Shown: piece after piece, positions 32,285 to 44,659 of the stretch
Numbering within the stretch: the stretch's first letter is position 1
Layout: every line of letters starts with the position of its first letter
NCBI RefSeq assembly: GCF_022201045.2
Contig: NC_068564.1
Coordinates: 3,038,001 to 3,102,000 of the forward strand
Source of the DNA: Citrus sinensis
Taxonomy: Eukaryota > Streptophyta > Magnoliopsida > Sapindales > Rutaceae
Length of the DNA stretch: 64,000 nucleotides
Reading direction: 5' to 3'
The notes under the pieces: model-generated
Seen by the model: only the letters and a program-made list of their open reading frames with translations
What the model was told of the DNA's origin: nothing
The model's database searches: none
Program-made: the position numbers and the translations under genes

Positions 32285-33711
32285 GAGTGGAAAAAGTAGG
32301 TTGTATGTCGTACAGCTTTGTACTATATGAAGACTCCAAAACAAAAGAACTCTACAATCTCTCTTTTTGACATCCCTCAAATTCCTCACAAAATCTTTTT
32401 CTTATTAAAATTACCTAAATAACCATAGACAATTATTTTTTTTTCAATGAAAATTCAACCACACACTGTAAAATATTTTTAGCTAAATTTTTATACCTAT
32501 CCCACTTCATAATTTATTTTTATGTTTTAAATTTTAAATGAAAAATATTTTTTTAAAGAAACTAATAAGAGTTTTGAGCTATGGAGATATAAATAATATA
32601 ATAAGAAGAAAATAATTAAGATTTTAGGATTTGTATGTATTTTATAACAAAAACTTAAAAGAGATAACTTTTTAGAGATGAAATTCTGTGGGAAGATAAT
32701 TAAAATTCTATATGGACTACGGAGTATTTTATAAAATTCTAGAGGCGTGTTATACGAATTTTAGGGGTGTTAAAATTCAGCCGTGACACACTTTATAGCT
32801 CAATACCTTAATCACGTGAGTTTTAGTGCTATTATTATTATAATCTTGAAAGATATTACCACATTCATAATTGTAACATTTTATGTGATGCAAATATATT
32901 TTATGTATTATAGTAAAATTTCGATCTCATTATTTTATAATTTCTAACATTAAACAATAGGGGTTGTTTTTTTATCATATGATAATTAATTAAGCTTGCT
33001 AATTTAATCTCGTGCGTATCATGATGATGTTAGATATTTTTAGACATTTATTTTTAAAAAAAAGAAAAGGAAAATGAATTATGTATTATATAAAGAATAA
33101 TGTTTGGGATTCTAACATTCAGATTTTTACTTAAGTTGGGGTTAAACTCCATCCTGCCATCCCTCTAACTGTCTATTAGTTAGCCTTTCTCGAGTAGCTA
33201 TTAGCTGGATTTCAGACTCAACGAATTATTAACGAGACTAATTCAATTTATGATTCTTCATGTTATGTGTTATTCATATATTGGATGATGAATTATATTT
33301 TATCATTTAATAGATGAAAGTCATATATATCAATTAGGATCCCTAACATTACTTTAGTATTTATAGAATTTATTATATCAATCCAAATTAAATTAACATT
33401 TTAAATGCTAAAAATATTACACAACTTGACAACATGTTAATGATAAATTCAGATTTTAAATAAGCAAAATGCAATGAGATGAGTATAAATATAAACACTC
33501 TTTTCCCAATAGTAACCAGCAATTACCACATTCACACACTTTTCTCCATCATCTTGGCCAAGCATTTTATAATCGTTTTTTTTCATAATTTCTATTGTAT
33601 AATATTTGGCTTATAGAAAATAATGCTTAAAAGTTTTTATAAAGAAACATTAATTGTACTTTTTTATTAAAAGTAATAAACAAAATTTGTTTTAATAAAA
33701 AATATAATAAC
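32285..33711. other. AT-rich intergenic region
   Basis: No gene, transposon end or tandem structure recognised. Confidence 0.5.
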
Positions 33712-33861
33712 TTATAGCTGTCTTTCTTTGAAAAGCACCAACTTTTCTATAAGGGAACAAGCTTTCTTGTCTAAACTATTAATTGGTATAGAACTATGCC
33801 CAAAACATGCTCTGTTACTCACCAAGCATGAGTAGTCCGTATTAGTTAAGTTCTCATAAAA

Positions 33862-34023
33862 CTACAAAGCAAGCACACAATCATTGGATGGCAGCCTGAC
33901 GCGAAATCCTTGGAGATAAGGGAGGAGAAAACGTCGAATGGGATACGTAACTAAATCCTTGAGATAAGAGAGGGGATAATTTTGAGTTGTGCGGCTCATC
34001 GACCTCAGAATTTGGTCCCATAC
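33862..34023 (-). pseudogene. Possible terminal exon of an unknown gene
   Basis: On the minus strand an acceptor-like TTTTATTCAG ends at 34024, followed by about 53 open codons (start VWDQILRSMSRTTQ) and a stop at 33862-33864. It contains an internal near-repeat (TTATCTCAAGGATTT / TTATCTCCAAGGATTT). The open frame continues through the supposed intron to 34182, so the exon boundary is a guess. The family is not recognised. Its downstream flank is shared with the small ORF at 20639. Confidence 0.2.
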
Positions 34024-34154
34024 CTGAATAAAATTAGCAACTAAGCAAGTTTTACGGTTTAAGACAAACAATAATAAAAAATAAATGAGTCTGTTTGATG
34101 AGAGTCGAAATTCAATTTTTTTTTTGGTCGAGGCAAATGATTGTTTGATTATTA

Positions 34155-35372
34155 TGAAATATAAAACTTCTAAATTTAACATAAAACTTGTAAATTAAAT
34201 TAACTGTAAATAAAGCATAAATTTTAGAAATTAAATATAAGACTTGTAAATAAAAGGTAAAATTAGTAAATTAACATAAAATTGGTAAATTAACGTATTA
34301 TTAGTAAATAAAATCAAAACTTGCAAATACAAAATAAAACTCGTAAATTAACATTAAGTACAAAATAAAACATAAAATTTAAAAATTAAGCATAAGATTT
34401 GTAAATGAAAGATAAAATAAATAAATTAATATACAACTATTAAATTGATGTATTGCTAGTAAACAAAACAAAAACTTGCAAATATAACTTAAAACTAGTA
34501 AGTCAACATTAAGTGTAAAATAAAAAAAAAATTTTGAAATGAAACAAAAGACTTATAAAGAAAATATAAAACAAGTAAATTACTATAAAACTGATAAATT
34601 GATGTATTACTAGTAAATAAAACAAAAACTTACAAATATAATATAAAACTAATAAATCGACATTAAGACAAAATAAAACATAAATTTTAGAAATGGAACA
34701 TAAGATTTGTAAATGTAAGGTAAAATAAGTAAATAAAAATACAACTAGTAAATTGATGTATTACTAGTAAACAAAACAAAAAATTACAAATATAAATTAA
34801 AACTAGTAAGTCAACATTAACTGTAAAATAAAACATAAATTTTCAAAATGAAACAAAAGATTTATAAAGAAAAGGTAAAACAAGTAAATTATTATAAAAT
34901 TCGTAAATTGATGTATTACTAGTAAATAAAATAAAAACTTACAAATATAATATAAAACTAATAAGTCAACATTAAGCGCAAAATAAAAGATAAATTTTAG
35001 AAATGGAATATAAGATTTGTAAATGTATGGTAAAACAAGCAAATTAATATAAAATCAGTAAATTAATGTATTAATAGTAAACAAAACAAAAATTTGGAAA
35101 TAAAGCATAAAACAAATAAGTCAACACTAACTATAAAATAAAACATAAATTTTGGAAATAGAACATAAGGATTGTAAGAAGAAGGTAAAAAAGTAAATTA
35201 CTACAAAACTGATAAATTGATGTATTATTGGTAAATAAAATAAAAACTTACAAATATAACATCAAATAAGTAAATCAACATTATGTGCAAACTAAAACAT
35301 AAATTTTGTAGATTATGCCTAAAACTTATGAATAAAAGATAAAATATGTAAATTAATATAAGACTTACTGCC
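34155..35372. repeat. ~154-bp tandem array, copy B (unbroken)
   Basis: Same monomers and same alternating order as copy A, without the retrotransposon. Eight monomers. It ends shortly before the promoter region of the CXE gene at 35891. Confidence 0.9.
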
Positions 35373-35774
35373 CAAAAGAAAATCACAATTGTAAAATAAA
35401 AATCATTATAATATTTATTGATTTTTTATTTGAATTGAATAATACTAGTTTTGTATTTATGTAATACATGTGATATTTTATTAAGGATGAAATTTATTCT
35501 CAAAATCAGATTTTGAAAAAATAATTATATTAATATCTTTCATAGTTGTTGTATTATATTTTCTGAAATTAAAATAATATAGAGTTGAATTTTTATTTCA
35601 CAATAAATAAATTAAAATTATTTTTAATTTTTAATTTTTTTATCTAATGATCAATATTCAGCAAAAATTCAATTCAGAATTCTTATGCTTTTGAGTTTTG
35701 TCTTTCTAATTCATGACAGAGTAATTTTTTGTATTAAAAAATTTCTTAAATGCTTCAATCTCCCCTACTCTCTC
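35373..35774. other. Promoter-proximal region of the copy-B plus-strand CXE
   Basis: AT-rich. It contains the deletion junction at 35551-35553 (GTA microhomology), so upstream sequence present in copy A is absent here. A frame at 35685-35882 is 5' leader sequence, not a gene. Confidence 0.5.
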
Positions 35775-35780
35775 TATAAA
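35775..35780 (+). promoter_or_regulatory. TATA box of the copy-B plus-strand CXE
   Basis: TATAAA, 116 bases upstream of the ATG at 35891, in a CT-rich context (CTCTCTCTATAAATTAG). The copy-A twin has CATAAA. Confidence 0.65.
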
Positions 35781-35890
35781 TTAGACCCCGTGACTTCTCA
35801 AAGCCATCGGAGCCTCGAAATAAAAGCTGAAAGCATATCAAATAATTATTTCCAATTTCATTCATCACATAACCTCAGCTAAGGTTAAAC

Positions 35891-36868
35891 ATGTCAGACA
35901 CAACTGCTCTATGTGAGTCAACCACTGATTTCCCCCAACACCCTATGTTCACCTTCAACTCCGACGGCACGATGATTCGCAACCACAGCCTCTACCCAAA
36001 CACCGCAGCCACACCCGATCCAAATGACGACACCATAGCTCTCTCCAAAGATGTCCCCGTCAACCAATCAAACAACACTTGGGTCCGCATATTCCTGCCC
36101 CGTCAAGCACTTGATTCTTCCACCGACACCAAGTTTCCCCTCGTAGTTTACACCCACGGTGGAGGCCTCCTTCTCTTAAGCGCAGCCACAAAAATCTACC
36201 ATGATTTATGCTCAGAAATTGCAGCCCGAGTCCCTGCCATTATTGTGTCAGTAGATTACAGGCTTGCCCCCGAGCACCGCCTCCCAGCGGCCTATGATGA
36301 TGCCGTGGAAGTCTTGCAATGGGTCAAAACCACTCAAGAACACTGGTTGCGACAATACGCTGACTTCTCGTCTTGTTTCATAATGGGTGATAGCGGAGGT
36401 GGCAACATCGCTTACCACGCAGCACTGCAAGCAGCCGCACAAGTTGATGATTTGTTACCTTTGAAGATCAAAGGGCTGATATTGCTCAAGCCTTTCTTCG
36501 GTGGGGTCAAAAGGACTGAGTCAGAGTTGAGGTTGGCCAATCAACCGATTTTACCACCACCTCAAACTGATTTCACGTGGCAGTTAGCATTACCCATCGG
36601 GGCTGACCGCGATCATGAGTATTCCAATCCAATTGTGGGAGGTGGGTCAAAGTTTTTAGACCAATTCAGGTTGTTAGGGTGGAAGGTGATGGTGACTGGG
36701 GGCAGTGAGGATACGTTGTTTGACCGTCAAGTTGAACTGGCGAAGTTGATGGAGCAGAAGGGTGTGAATGTGGTGAGTTATTTTGATGATAGCCCCCACG
36801 ATATGATTGGCGATCCTGTCAAGCTTGAGGCTCTGTATGTTAACATAAAAAAATTCATTTTGTCTTGA
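35891..36868 (+). CDS. CXE: Carboxylesterase (CXE), copy B, full length
   Basis: This is an intact 325-residue class-I plant carboxylesterase, single exon, the complete version of the gene at 8251. MSDTTAL starts at 35891. HGGG is at 89-92, S168 in GDSGG, D274 and H303. It has no signal peptide and is probably cytosolic, hydrolysing small ester substrates; the true substrate is unknown. The 18 residues missing from the copy-A gene are present here and resemble the MSD N-termini of the CXEs at 53380 and 55490, which supports this start. An intact TATAAA and ATG suggest this is the expressed member of the pair. It is convergent with the CXE at 37553. Confidence 0.95.
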   Translation: MSDTTALCESTTDFPQHPMFTFNSDGTMIRNHSLYPNTAATPDPNDDTIALSKDVPVNQSNNTWVRIFLPRQALDSSTDTKFPLVVYTHGGGLLLLSAATKIYHDLCSEIAARVPAIIVSVDYRLAPEHRLPAAYDDAVEVLQWVKTTQEHWLRQYADFSSCFIMGDSGGGNIAYHAALQAAAQVDDLLPLKIKGLILLKPFFGGVKRTESELRLANQPILPPPQTDFTWQLALPIGADRDHEYSNPIVGGGSKFLDQFRLLGWKVMVTGGSEDTLFDRQVELAKLMEQKGVNVVSYFDDSPHDMIGDPVKLEALYVNIKKFILS

Positions 36869-37552
36869 GAATTAATGTGGCTGCATATTATAAATGTTAC
36901 GTGAGTGATCGATATGGCCAGTTTAAGTGGTGTTTTATTTGTTATAGCTCTTCTGTGCTGTTGGCTCCGTGTTAACATAAAATGATCAGATCTTGTCTGG
37001 TGTGATAGATTGTTAATTGCTCCGGCTTTGTCATGATCATAAATATATTAACAGCAATTAAGCATCTAAATTTTTTCTTGCCACTACGTACAAATATACT
37101 TAGGCACTTCAAACATCGACCAATCCTCTTTAACTTTTTAGATATTTTAATAGTGTACAGCTTAAATCAAATAAAAAATAAATGTGCAAAATTACAAAGT
37201 GTTAAATCAAATAAAAATTAAATAAGTTACAGCTGCTGTAACTTATAACATCTTCAAAATCATGTAAAAAATGTAATAAATGATAGAATTTGTATGATTA
37301 GTAGAATCTACGTGATTTTTAAAGAGGTTGAAAGTTACAACAATTGTAATATTTTTTTAGTGTAAATTTATGATTGACAATAATCAACTTATTTATTTAT
37401 TTTTTTAAAAAGGACAAACACTACGGTGTAAATACCCTAAAACAAAAAAAGATGGAATGCTTTTATTAGTTGCAATTATCATAAAAATCCAAAGCGAGAA
37501 TCATAATTAAACATCAAATTCCTAATTACACTGACCCACCACCACTCACTAA
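36869..37552. other. Intergenic region between convergent CXE genes (copy B)
   Basis: Counterpart of 9175-9860 with scattered substitutions. It holds the 3' UTRs; no gene seen. Confidence 0.7.
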
Positions 37553-38515
37553 TTAAGCAGTCTTCGTGGAGGACAAAACAAAGTCTTTAAAATAACCGCA
37601 CAGAGCAGGACCAGCAAAGTCTCTACTACGGTGGCCACTACCATCAACATGGCCCACCACAGCCACGCCCTTTTGTTCCAAAAGCTTTAGAAACTCAATC
37701 TGACGGTCACTCATTGGGTCAGCAAAGCCAACGTACTCCATCACCCTCCATCCGAGCGAGCTCATTTTCTCAATCAGCTTTGATCCACCTCCCACCGTCG
37801 GATTGCAATACTCATGATCACGGTCTGCACCTAGTGGCAGTGCCAACTCCCACATCGTATCATTAAGAGCCAACGGAAAATCAGGATCTTTCTCCAATCT
37901 CAACTCTGATTCCGTCCTCTTGACCCCACTGAAGTATGGTTTGATCAAAATCAGGCCCTTGATTGTCAGCGGCAACAAATCATCAACTATAGCAGATGCA
38001 CGTAATCCTACCCGGTAAGCAAGGTTACCACCAGCGCTATCTCCCGTTAAGAAACAGGAAGAAAAGTCAGCGTACTGTTGTAACCACCCGTCTTGACTTG
38101 TCTTGAGCCAGTGCAACACTTCCATGCCATCATCGTAGGCTGCGGGAAGACGATGCTCAGGGGCAAGACGATACTCTGCTGTCACGACCACAGCAGGGAT
38201 TTGGGCCGCGATCAATTGGCAGTACTCATGGTTCGTGGATGTAGCTGCGCTTATAAAAACGAAGCCTCCGCCGTGGAAGTGAATAATGAGAGGGAGCTTG
38301 GCGGATGATGAGGAACAAGTGTTATTATTATTATTAAGAGCTTGATGGGGCAGGAATATACGTACCCAGATGTTTTTTGATTCGTTGACGGTGAAATCTT
38401 TTGAGAGGGCTATTGTGTTGTCATTTGGATCGGGTTTGGCTGGTGTTCTTGGCAAAACATCGGGTTCCCGAGTGATGGTGCCATCGGCGTTGATCCTCAC
38501 CAGGAAGTTTTCCAT
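37553..38515 (-). CDS. CXE: Carboxylesterase (CXE), copy B, minus strand
   Basis: This is an intact 320-residue CXE, twin of the gene at 9861. Triad S160 (GDSAG), D266, H295; HGGG 81-84. It differs from the twin at 14 positions: 5, 45, 57, 87, 88, 95, 168, 217, 220, 221, 280, 297, 301 and 304. By eye there are only about four or five silent changes, so selection on the protein looks weak or diversifying. Changes at 87-88 (LK here FI) follow the oxyanion loop directly, so the two enzymes could differ in substrate preference. Here 219-222 read DTMW; the twin has DMCW. The upstream 5' region matches that of copy A. Confidence 0.95.
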   Translation of the reverse strand: MENFLVRINADGTITREPDVLPRTPAKPDPNDNTIALSKDFTVNESKNIWVRIFLPHQALNNNNNTCSSSSAKLPLIIHFHGGGFVFISAATSTNHEYCQLIAAQIPAVVVTAEYRLAPEHRLPAAYDDGMEVLHWLKTSQDGWLQQYADFSSCFLTGDSAGGNLAYRVGLRASAIVDDLLPLTIKGLILIKPYFSGVKRTESELRLEKDPDFPLALNDTMWELALPLGADRDHEYCNPTVGGGSKLIEKMSSLGWRVMEYVGFADPMSDRQIEFLKLLEQKGVAVVGHVDGSGHRSRDFAGPALCGYFKDFVLSSTKTA

Positions 38516-40258
38516 TGTTGGGCAAATTGTTTTGAACTTGGATGATATGATGGTGCAACCGACTGTAGGCTTTGCTACAATGGGATGCGAACGCGCAACA
38601 ATAGGTGTGACTGAAAAGTCAAAATAGCCTGCACTTCAGACCAGTCGTTTATCCGATATTTAGGTCCAGAAATAATTCAAATGATAAAAGTGCAAAGAAC
38701 TTAATAATAAGTTAAAAAAAAAGAGGGAGAGAAAAATGTAATGAACAGTATTTTTTCCCAGCGTAAGTTTTCAACTTTTCATGATCCACTGGTTGTCTGA
38801 TATGTGCAGGAGCATACCAAGAATGATTTGTCCAACATACGGCTGTAAATTAATCTAACGGCTATACACGTTGCAATCCTGTGGTCGTGGATGATAGATA
38901 TTTTGACTTTGTACATTTGCCAATGCTTGTCCATGAGCCATCTAGAGAATCCCTGACTCAGCATAACGTGTCAACAAAGAGCTGCTGACTTGATCCAATG
39001 GTCATAGATAAATGCCCTTTGTTCTGCTAATATTATAATTAACTAATATTTTACGATGATCGAGATTCTTCTTAAATAATTTTATTGTGGCAGATCCCAA
39101 AGATCGACCCTCACTAAGGGTTCAGGGAGACATGCCACCGAGCTCATTGACTTTTGGAGTCGTCTTATATTATATTTAATATAACTTATAGCTAAACAAA
39201 ATTTATTTATTGGCTCACCTGACCCTAATATCTATTACTCGTTTTTATATTTAAAAAGTTTGATTTTAAGTTACAATAAATGTAATTTAACAGTTAAGAA
39301 AACTCAAAAACAACCATGCATGTGTGTCGTCTACATTTGCTAATGCTTATCTGTGAACTATCTAGATTTAGAAAACCCTCACTGAGAATACTGTGTTAAC
39401 CTTGTGTTGTCACCAAAGAGCTGCTAATTCATTTTTCACCTCGTACTGGACTATTGATTGATGCCGGGGTTGTAGCGCAGAAGAATTTCATCAAATACCT
39501 TGTTCAGTTTATCGAGCACCTATTTTATCCTAATAGAAATCAATGCAATACCTGAATACATAAGTCCAATCCTCAGATAAGCTCTTTTATGGCGTTCCTC
39601 GTCTATTGATTTTTAGCATGATTTTTTAAAAAACTTTTTTAGCTTTTTTTTTTTTAATGATGCGAGATATGTAACGTTAATAGTAGAAATCGCATACTAA
39701 TTATTTCAACTTAGTTTCGTAAGTTTTCTTTCAATCTACAAAATTATGTAATTGTGCAAGAAAAATTGTAAAATAAATAGAAAGGTCATGTTCCTCCTAC
39801 AGAAATCAAATTTTACCAATTATCCCCTCGTTTTTATGGTACTCTCATTGGCCTCTTAATAGAGAAGAATTAAATAAAGACAAACACAAAAATTCAGTAT
39901 GAGTGATTGTCTCAATCTTTGCCAACCAATTCAAACAAAGATTGATTGCAGTCTTGATTTACAATGTTTGAGGTTTTACAACAAATGAGTTTATTAATAA
40001 TATTGAATTTCCACAAATACAATATAAGATTTTGTAACATAACACTAGCATTTGCATACTAAAGCTTAAACAAATGCTTGATATATATGTCATTATCAGT
40101 CAACATAACAAGACCGATTACTTTTTTTTTTTTTTAGTACATTGCACTACGCCACTACATTTTTTTAATGCTGATAGTTAAGATGGACGCTTTCATTATA
40201 TTGCAACACGCCAAAAGGCAAAAGCAGCCGCCCCCACGACAGCACACACGCGCACTGA
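38516..40258. other. 5' flank of the copy-B CXE, end of duplication, 3' flank of next pseudogene
   Basis: Homology to copy A ends at about 39793. The rest is AT-rich, with T-runs near 40122-40134. No gene seen; the short minus frame at 38779-38964 has no recognisable content. Confidence 0.6.
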
Positions 40259-40537
40259 CTAAGCAGCAATTGTTGAGGACAGCACGAAATCCTTCACGTA
40301 ACCATGTAGAGCCATGCGCTTGGCAGAATCCATAAAATCTTGCATACGGTGGCCACTATCATCAAAATGACCCACCACTTTCAATCTGACGGTCTACAAG
40401 TGCGTCCTACACCACCAATCACCATTACCTTCCAATCTAACGAACTCATTTTCTCCAGGAGCTTTGACGACTCTCCTCCGACCGTTGGATTGCAATACTC
40501 ATGATCACGGTCAGCCCCCAAAGGTAGTGACAACTGC

Positions 40538-42060
40538 TATTCGGAAAATATGCTCTTTAAAAACATATGTGTTTGTTTAATTGTAATAAATAATTTTTCT
40601 GATTAATAAAATAAATGAGGTATTTTATTTAAATATCTTAATTGTATTAATATTTTTTATTAAAGTCTATTTAATCATATTATATGTATTTATGTGATCA
40701 TCATGTGGATTCACAGAAGACATAAATATAAGTTATCGTATGATTAAATAAATTTAGTTCGCAATTGATAAATTCATTGAATGATTTGTCTTAATCATGT
40801 ATGAATTTATTGATGTAGTACGACTACATTGAACATGATCACATATGAGATTTAATTAACTTTGTAATAACTGTCAGGCTTATTAAATCTCATAGGCATT
40901 GATTTTACTGTAATCTTAATTTTGAGTTAATTATGATTTCATGATTGTAATTGTTATTCCATTTGAGTTACCAATTGGCACGACACATCCTTGTGTTCAA
41001 GATTACCCGGTATCTTGGTGGGAGCAATTATGAGTATTGGAGTTATGAATTAACAATATAGAATTTGTACAACACATCTCTTGATGGGTTTTCGGCACTT
41101 GATCATAGAATTCTCTGGCCAGAGTGTGTCAACATATTTAGTATGTTGAAAATGATCATTAGAGAAAACCAGTAAGTATCGAGGAATAAGATGTTATTAA
41201 ATTGATTGGACAGTTGAGATATCAATTTAATTAACGATGTGGTACAAAGGATTGTGCAGTAAAGAAATCAATGTGCCTTGAGATGAATTATTATTCGAGC
41301 ATACAATTATGGAAGTCAGTTCCAATCTTTTAGTGCAGTAGATTTGGAATTAAATAATTGGGCTAGTTTAATTACAGGCATAATTATTGTAGCCACTATT
41401 GTATATTCCCAAATGATTTCCAAGTTAGCTTATTTAATTGACTGCACCACTACTGGATTAATAAGCAAGATAACTAGCTATTTGGGTCAAAAGCCTAAAT
41501 ATATCATTTAACGTGAGGCTCCATTTAATTAGCTTGTGTGTAAGGAGCCTTATGTTATTTTACAAGGTGGGTCCCCTATAGAAAAAGCAAGCAACGTGAG
41601 TTTTGTTTTTCATTATTTGGAGCCTAGGATTTTCACTAAAGGGAGATATAAAAAGGCTTATTTTCTCTCAAGAAAGAGGTAGCAGCCACTTTATACAGAT
41701 CAGAGAAAAAAAATTTTCTCTCTATTGTAAAAAATTTCTCTCTATTGTTGAGAGAAAAAATTTCTCGTGCTAGTTGCTTTAGTAGTGATAAAGGCGCCCG
41801 CACGTCAAGTGCAAATCAAACCTGAGTCATAACCTAGAAGATCATTAGTGACAGTTCGTGATCTGACAAGCATGGTGGTGACAGATCGTGATCTAACATG
41901 AGTGGTGGTGACGGATCGTGATCTGGGAGCCTAAATCACTTTAGTGGAAATAGCCAAATCGGATTTTCAAGGTACGATTTCTAGAATACAAATTCCTATA
42001 TATTGTATGAGAGCGGTCCTTAAAATGTTATATAAAAAAAAATTTGATTTTTCCCCAACA
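40538..42060 (+). repeat. 5' LTR of copia-2
   Basis: 1523 bases, from a mutated start TATTCGG (TGTTGGG in the 3' LTR) to CCCCAACA. It lacks a ~38-base segment that the 3' LTR and the solo LTR at 17775 keep; TAAAT repeats flank the gap. Confidence 0.9.
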
Positions 42061-43835
42061 ATTAGTATCAGAACCATCTCATATTAATATATAAGAATAT
42101 TGTATGAAATCATTCTTGAAATTTATGTATTAGAGTGGCACAATTTATTCAGAAATATATTATTTGTTTAATATATGAATAAAGCATGTTTTGGTTTGTC
42201 TTAATTCATGGTTAGTTTTTCCGTTGTATTTTCCTTTTGGATCTGTAACAAGAGGGGTGGTTTTTTATCATCATGTTTTCCTCTTAATTTATTTTACTGT
42301 TATAGAAATTTTGTAAGCCGAAATTGGCCTAAGAAATTTGTAAATTAATCACTGGAAAATTGCGGAAACTTGCTGGAAACTGCGGCAACGAACCAGAGTA
42401 GCAGCACGCGGCCAGCAGCACACGCTGCCAGGCGCTGCACACGCAGCAGCTGCAGCGCGCGCTGCAATGCTGCTCGCGGCGCAAGCAAAGGGCTTCCGGT
42501 TGCGCACGCGGGTTTTGGCACGTTTTCTGACGAGGCGGCAACGGTTGGTTTGGCATCAAAGATGCGTCGGAGATCGATGGCAACAGTGAACAGTGGCTGG
42601 GCATTTGTGGAGGTTGCGGCTGGGGAAGAAGAAAGAAAGAAAAATACGATTTTAGGGTTTTATGGTTTCTATCATGGAGGTCACTATGGTTTCATAATTT
42701 TTACTTCGGGCAGAAAATTTTAATTTTTTGCATTTAAGTTCAAACATAGTTTTGGGCTTAATGAATCCTAGTTTTAGGCTCAATTTCAATTGGGTTTAAT
42801 GGATTAAAATGCATAGATAAAATTAAATATATTAAATTTATTTTTGGTCTAAAAATTTTATTTTAATAATTTTTTTTTAATTATTTATTTCCTTTCAAAA
42901 TTAAAATTGAACCAATTATAAATTTAAAAGCCCAATTTCCCCTAGTCCATTAACAAAGATAAGCTTATGGAAGATGAACATTGACAAGAAGCCCAATGAA
43001 GATTAGGCTTAGGGTTAATGTATTTTTCATTATTAGGAAAGCCATGAATTAAGATTATTTAAATTTTTTTCTATATGTTATGTTTTGGATGATAACATGC
43101 CATGATAATATGTCATATAGAATAGGTAGTGCCACTCTATGCATAATGATACATGTCATTCATTAATTATGAATCTCGCTTTATTGTTTGTAATTTGCGT
43201 ATGCTTAATAATATTGGATATCATCTAGATAATATTATAGGAAGCATGCAATTAACAATATGTATGTTTTAAAAAGGAAAAACTAATTTTAAAATATTGA
43301 GTGGGAGAGGAAAAATTCAAGATAATTTTTTCCACGGCCTCCATTGTTAGTTCAATAATAAAATTATATATATACCTCGACTTCATGATACGGTGATGCT
43401 CCCTACGGAGGGTATATATATTAGATATTTTATTTGATGAACTTCTTCAAAGATAAAATTGAAATATTTTTCAATCAATTGTTCACCCCAACGGCGAGTA
43501 TTGATATGAAAAATACGTAGATTGAAACAATGGTTATACACTCAACTAAAATTTGTTATTAACCTTCCCAACGAAACTCTGTTAACAAATTTAGGCCCAA
43601 AGGGATAACGATAATTATTTATCATGTCTCTACATAAAAGTAAATAATCCAATGGATAATTGGGTCTAGTAAGTGTAGACATGACTTCCCCAACGGATAG
43701 CTTGTCAAAGCGGTACTAGATTATCGTTACAATAAATTAAAATGTATTTATGGTTTTTTGCATTTTTGTCATTTATTATGAATTTTGTTTCAAAGTATTT
43801 ATGCATGTGTATTTTGTTTTTTTTTTTTTCAGAAA

Positions 43836-44659
43836 ATGTCTTCCATCAACCCATTATTAATTATCCTTGTTAAAAATGAACTCACTGGCGAAAATTATTT
43901 AGATTGGAAACGCAATCTATTAATATTCTCACTGCTAAAGGCTGCAAATATGTGTTGACCCAGCCATGCCCTCCAGAACCAACGCTATACGATTATAGAA
44001 ATCAGAGGGAGCCTTATGAGAAATGGTGCAAAGCTAACAAAATGGATAAGCGCTATATATTGGCTTTGATTTCTGTGGAACTGCATAAGAAACATCGGAG
44101 CATGGAAACATGTACTGAAATAATGGCTAGTCTTTATCAAATGTTTGGGCAAAATACCCATTTTGCCAAAGAAGCAGCATTAAAACGTATTATGGATACT
44201 AAGATGGCAGAGGGCACAAGAGTTCGTGATCATATCCTCAAAACGATGGACTATTTGAATGAGGTAGAGATTCATGGTGTTCAAATCAATGATAAATCAA
44301 ATATTAACATGGTGATTGAATATTTACTTGATACATTTAAAGAGTTTAAGGTCAGCTATATCTTAAACAATAAAGATATGACCTTAATTAAATTAATGCA
44401 CGAACTACATGCTATAGAAGAATTTTATCATAGCAGAAAACTTCCTGAAAAAGGATTCTCTTCAAGGCGTAAGTCGAAAGACAAGAATGAGCGAGCAAGA
44501 GTTGGGATCGGCAAACTGTCCACTAAAAAAAGTGGCAAGCCAAAAGGCAAGTGTTACAAATGTGGACAGAAGGGTCACTGGAAGAAAGATTGTCCTAAAA
44601 TTATTAAAATTAGGTATAGGAAATCTTTAAGCTTCCTAATTAGTTCAGATTTCTATTGA
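43836..44659 (+). pseudogene. copia-2 gag (frameshifted)
   Basis: ATG at 43836 opens a copia gag with the NYLDWKRN segment, then a frameshift near 43905-43930 moves the reading into the frame that runs to 44659. That frame has the typical UBN2-like gag body and a CCHC knuckle, CYKCGQKGHWKKDC (about 44553-44594). The end is abnormal: protease should follow but cannot be traced. Confidence 0.85.

Larger units (their letters stand above)
34079..39793. repeat. Segmental duplication, copy B
   Basis: Near-identical and colinear with about 5-12177 once the copia insertion (219-6030) and a 550-bp gap (7314-7863) are removed. It includes the 154-bp array, both CXE genes and their flanks. The right end is sharp at about 39793. 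The left end is at or before 34079; copy A reaches the window edge, so the full extent is unknown. AAATT at 34287-34291 is the unoccupied copia-1 target. Confidence 0.95.

Noticed and set aside
42370-42723. 117-codon Ala/Arg-rich plus-strand frame
   Set aside because: In the leader of copia-2; starts in a GC-rich island and has no recognisable domain. Kept only as a finding about the island.
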